Positions 2,962-5,727 of a stretch of 5,727 bases of DNA are shown here, in pieces. The DNA comes from an uncultured Collinsella sp. (lineage in GTDB: Bacteria; Actinomycetota; Coriobacteriia; Coriobacteriales; Coriobacteriaceae): contig URBA01000105.1 in the NCBI GenBank assembly GCA_900545905.1, positions 1-5,727 of the forward strand. Direction: 5' to 3'. The translations under genes and the position numbers were made by a program. The notes under the pieces were generated by a model that had not been told where the DNA came from, ran no database searches, and saw only the letters and a list, made by a program, of their open reading frames with translations. Within the stretch, counting starts at the first letter, position 1; the number at the start of each line of letters is the position of its first letter.

Positions 2962-5604
2962 ATGTTAGACCGTTTTACCGATCGCGCGCGCAAGGTCATG
3001 TCCATGGCCAAGCAAGAGGCGCTCGATCTTCATTCAAATAAGGTGGGCACCGAGCACCTGCTGCTCGCGCTTGCCAAGGAGGACGAGGGCATTGCCGCCG
3101 AGGCACTGCGTTCGCTCGATATCTCCTACGACGACATCATGGATACCCTCAAAGAGGTCCAGACCACGGTTCCCGAGTCCAGTGAGGAGACCGAGGCGGC
3201 CAAGCTCGCCTTTACGCCGCTCGTCATCAGTGTGATGGAGCGTTCATTCCGCGTGGCGCGCGAGAATAACCAGACCTACGTGTCGACCGAGCACTTGCTC
3301 ATCGGTATCGTCGAAGAGGGCAACGGCATGGCCATGGATATCCTCATGCGCCTGGGCGTGTCGTCCGCCTCCATCAAAAAGGCTATCGAGAAACTCACTG
3401 CCAAGGACCAGGACAAGAAGCGTCCGCTCGCTGGCGCCGGCGCTGGTCGCCCCGGTGCGGGCCTGCCGTTCTTTAGCGGCTCGGATGCCTCCCAACAAAA
3501 GGGGAGTGGCACCGACACGCTTAAGCAGTTTGCGACCAACCTTACGCAAAAGGCGCGCGACGGCGAGCTCGACCCCGTGATCGGTCGCGAAAAGGAAGTC
3601 CAGCGTATGATGGAAATTCTTTCGCGCCGCACCAAGAACAACCCGCTCATTCTGGGCGACCCCGGCGTGGGCAAGACGGCCATCGTCGAGGGCCTGGCGC
3701 AGCAGATTGCTGCCGGCAACGTGCCCGAGAACCTCATGAACCAGAATATCTGGACGCTCGACCTGCCGGGCCTCGTGGCGGGCGCCAAGTATCGCGGCGA
3801 GTTTGAGGAGCGCCTCAAGAACGTGATCCAGGAGGCCACCGAAGCCGACGACGTCATCCTGTTTATCGACGAGATGCACACCATCATCGGTGCCGGTTCT
3901 GCCGAGGGCTCCATCGATGCGAGCTCCATGCTCAAGCCCGTGCTTGCGCGCGGTGCCTTCCAGATTATCGGCGCCACCACGGCCGAGGAATTCCGCAAGT
4001 ACCTCACCAAGGACCCGGCCTTCGAGCGTCGCTTCCAGACCATCGATGTCGAGGAGCCGAGCGTCGAGGACACGGTCAAGATCCTGACCGCGCTCAAGCC
4101 GCGCTACGAGGAGCACCACCACGTGCGCTACACGCAGGGTGCCATCGAGGCCGCCGCGAACCTCTCCAACCGCTACATCCAGGATCGCTTCCTGCCCGAT
4201 AAGGCCATCGACCTCATCGACGAGGCCGGTGCCCGCGCCCGCATCGCCGCGAATCGCGCACCCGAGCCCGTGCGCGAGGCCGAGCGTCGCGTGGAGGAGC
4301 TCAAGGCCGCCGCGCAGGAGGCCACCGAGAGCGACGACATGAACAAGGCCGCCGAGATCACCGAGCAGCAGAAGGCAGCCGAGATTGAACTCGCCGAGGC
4401 TAAGGCCGCTTGGACCGCCGAGCTCGACGCCAGCCCGCTCACCATCGACGTCTCGCAGATTGCCGACATCGTATCCGTGACCTCGGGCGTGCCGGTGTCT
4501 TCGCTTACCGAGAGCGAGAGCCGTCGTCTGCTGCAGGCCGAAAGCGTGCTCAAGACGCGCATCATCGGTCAGGATGAGGCTGTCGAGGCAGTTGCCAAGG
4601 CCGTGCGCCGCAGCCGCTCGCCGCTCAAGGACCCGCGTCGCCCCGGCGGCAGCTTTATCTTCCTGGGTCCCACCGGCACGGGCAAGACCGAGCTCGCCAA
4701 GACGCTCGCCGAGTACCTCTTTGGCAGCAAGGACGCGCTCATCAGCTTCGATATGTCGGAGTTCGGTAGCGAGTTCGAGGTCTCCAAGCTTATCGGTAGC
4801 CCTCCGGGTTACGTGGGCCACGACGAGGGCGGTCAGCTTACCAAGGCCGTTCGTCGTCACCCGTACTCGGTCGTGCTGTTCGACGAGATCGAGAAGGCGC
4901 ACCCCGACATCTTCAACATTTTGTTGCAGGTGCTGGAGGAGGGTCGCCTGACTGATAGCCAGGGCAAGACGGTCGACTTCCGCAATACCGTGATCATCAT
5001 GACGTCCAACGTGGGCGCCCGCGAGATCGCGCAGGATGCGAGCGTTGGCTTTGGCACCACCGGCGAGCAGGGCCTCACCTCGAGTGAGATCCGCGGCCGC
5101 GCGATGGGCGAGCTCAAGCGCCTGTTCCGCCCCGAGCTGCTCAACCGCATCGACGACATCGTGGTGTTCCAGAAGCTCTCGGGTGAGAACCTGACCAAGA
5201 TCGCTCACCTGCTGGTGGACGACCTGCGCCAGCGTCTGATCGCCAACGGCATGAACATCAAGCTCACCGATGCGGCCTATGACAAGATCGTGGCCGAGGG
5301 CACCGACCTCACCAACGGTGCGCGTCCGCTGCGCCGTGCTATTCAAAAGCTCATCGAGGACCCGCTGTCCGAGGAGCTTCTGGCCGGCGAGTGGGGCGAG
5401 GGCGATACCGTCCTGTGCGATGTGGCCGATGGCAAGTTTGTCTTTAGCCACGGCACGGGCGAGATCCCGGCACCGCGTCCGGCGGGCACGCTCGGTGGCG
5501 ATACCGCCCCGGCGGCTCCGCACACCGGCAACGTCGCGCCCGTGAGCGGCGGCGTGACCTCGGGCCCCGGCGGCATGATGCAAGCCGGTTCCGGCGCGCT
5601 GTAG
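2962..5604 (+). CDS. clpC: ATP-dependent Clp protease ATP-binding subunit ClpC (880 aa)
   Basis: Cytosolic AAA+ unfoldase that forms hexamers and feeds substrates to ClpP. Two Clp_N repeats span residues 2-145, each with a TEH motif (30-32, 109-111); the equivalent glutamates bind phosphoarginine in Bacillus subtilis ClpC. A Gly/Ala/Pro-rich linker follows (146-183). AAA domain 1 has Walker A GDPGVGKT (232-239), pore loop KYRG (276-279), Walker B ending D303-E304 and Arg-finger region FERRF (354-358). A ClpC-type middle coiled coil lies at about 427-484. AAA domain 2 has Walker A GPTGTGKT (569-576), pore loop GYVG (616-619), Walker B VVLFDE (637-642), ClpP-docking loop VGF (695-697) and sensor-2 GAR (786-788). 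Both ATPase sites look intact. The last 52 residues (829-880) are Gly/Pro/Ala-rich and probably disordered. Middle-domain length separates it from ClpB (long) and ClpA (none). No ctsR or mcsAB is seen in the window. Strong C/G third-position bias suggests high expression. Confidence 0.97.
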   Translation: MLDRFTDRARKVMSMAKQEALDLHSNKVGTEHLLLALAKEDEGIAAEALRSLDISYDDIMDTLKEVQTTVPESSEETEAAKLAFTPLVISVMERSFRVARENNQTYVSTEHLLIGIVEEGNGMAMDILMRLGVSSASIKKAIEKLTAKDQDKKRPLAGAGAGRPGAGLPFFSGSDASQQKGSGTDTLKQFATNLTQKARDGELDPVIGREKEVQRMMEILSRRTKNNPLILGDPGVGKTAIVEGLAQQIAAGNVPENLMNQNIWTLDLPGLVAGAKYRGEFEERLKNVIQEATEADDVILFIDEMHTIIGAGSAEGSIDASSMLKPVLARGAFQIIGATTAEEFRKYLTKDPAFERRFQTIDVEEPSVEDTVKILTALKPRYEEHHHVRYTQGAIEAAANLSNRYIQDRFLPDKAIDLIDEAGARARIAANRAPEPVREAERRVEELKAAAQEATESDDMNKAAEITEQQKAAEIELAEAKAAWTAELDASPLTIDVSQIADIVSVTSGVPVSSLTESESRRLLQAESVLKTRIIGQDEAVEAVAKAVRRSRSPLKDPRRPGGSFIFLGPTGTGKTELAKTLAEYLFGSKDALISFDMSEFGSEFEVSKLIGSPPGYVGHDEGGQLTKAVRRHPYSVVLFDEIEKAHPDIFNILLQVLEEGRLTDSQGKTVDFRNTVIIMTSNVGAREIAQDASVGFGTTGEQGLTSSEIRGRAMGELKRLFRPELLNRIDDIVVFQKLSGENLTKIAHLLVDDLRQRLIANGMNIKLTDAAYDKIVAEGTDLTNGARPLRRAIQKLIEDPLSEELLAGEWGEGDTVLCDVADGKFVFSHGTGEIPAPRPAGTLGGDTAPAAPHTGNVAPVSGGVTSGPGGMMQAGSGAL

Positions 5605-5628
5605 GGATTGAATATAACCTTGCATGAT

Positions 5629-5664
5629 AGGGGGCGTTTCCGATGGAGGTGCGCCCCTTTTCTT
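5629..5664 (+). terminator. Intrinsic terminator of clpC
   Basis: GGGGCG (5631-5636) pairs with CGCCCC (5652-5657), extended outward by G-T and A-T pairs and inward by a T-G pair. Inside the loop TCC (5639-5641) can pair with GGA (5645-5647). TTTTCTT (5658-5664) follows. It begins 25 bases after the clpC stop codon, so clpC transcription probably ends here. Confidence 0.85.
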
Positions 5665-5719
5665 GTAGAGAAGAGTTTCCGGTAACGATAAAATAATTGA
5701 AAGAGTTCTGCTGGATGGC

Positions 5720-5727
5720 AAAAGGAG
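5720..5727 (+). promoter_or_regulatory. Shine-Dalgarno-like site of the next gene (cut by window end)
   Basis: AAAAGGAG forms the last eight bases of the window and is a good ribosome site for a + strand gene starting just outside. The A/T-rich stretch upstream holds TAAAAT (5689-5694), a 5-of-6 match to a -10 element, but no well-spaced -35 was found. The identity of the next gene cannot be told from here. Confidence 0.5.

Noticed and set aside
3244..5721. An 825-codon open frame on the minus strand opposite clpC
   Set aside because: It is antisense to an unmistakable clpC with intact motifs. Its composition (Leu, Ala, Gly, Arg, Asp, His rich with no domain) is what the strong C/G third-position bias of clpC produces on the other strand.

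Overview
The window looks like chromosomal DNA of a gut Coriobacteriia actinobacterium, most likely Collinsella or a close relative. This rests on the GC-rich coding style with strong C/G third-position bias in clpC, an actinobacterial-type ClpC, a one-polypeptide ThrE exporter, and intergenic hairpin repeats built on GGGGAC and TTGGTGCAA words that I associate with that group. The taxonomic call is inference and no search was run.

Layout, all on the + strand. Bases 1-60 hold the intrinsic terminator of a gene lying upstream of the window. Bases 61-300 hold no convincing gene; they contain three degenerate GGGGAC repeats, a hairpin and the Shine-Dalgarno site of the next gene. Bases 301-1869 encode a ThrE-family threonine/serine exporter with a strongly acidic N-terminal extension. 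Bases 1870-2181 are non-coding and dense in structure: two abutting inverted repeats, a third hairpin, then a very strong intrinsic terminator ending only 43 bases before the next start codon. Bases 2182-2775 encode a small four-helix membrane protein that looks like two DUF2798 units in tandem. Bases 2776-2961 hold the probable clpC promoter, a perfect palindrome overlapping it, a leader hairpin and a good Shine-Dalgarno site. Bases 2962-5604 encode full-length ClpC (880 residues), followed by an intrinsic terminator at 5629-5664. The window ends on a Shine-Dalgarno-like AAAAGGAG that probably serves the next gene.

The three genes do not look like an operon. Each gap contains a terminator, a promoter candidate or repeats, and the functions (amino-acid export, unknown membrane role, protein quality control) are not obviously linked. 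I see no phage, CRISPR, tRNA, rRNA or insertion-sequence gene, and no clear novel multi-gene system. The points most worth a second look are the intergenic hairpin repeats, the possible palindromic operator and leader hairpin at clpC, and a ClpC middle domain that, aligned by eye, lacks the aromatic and arginine residues tied to the resting state in a studied homologue.
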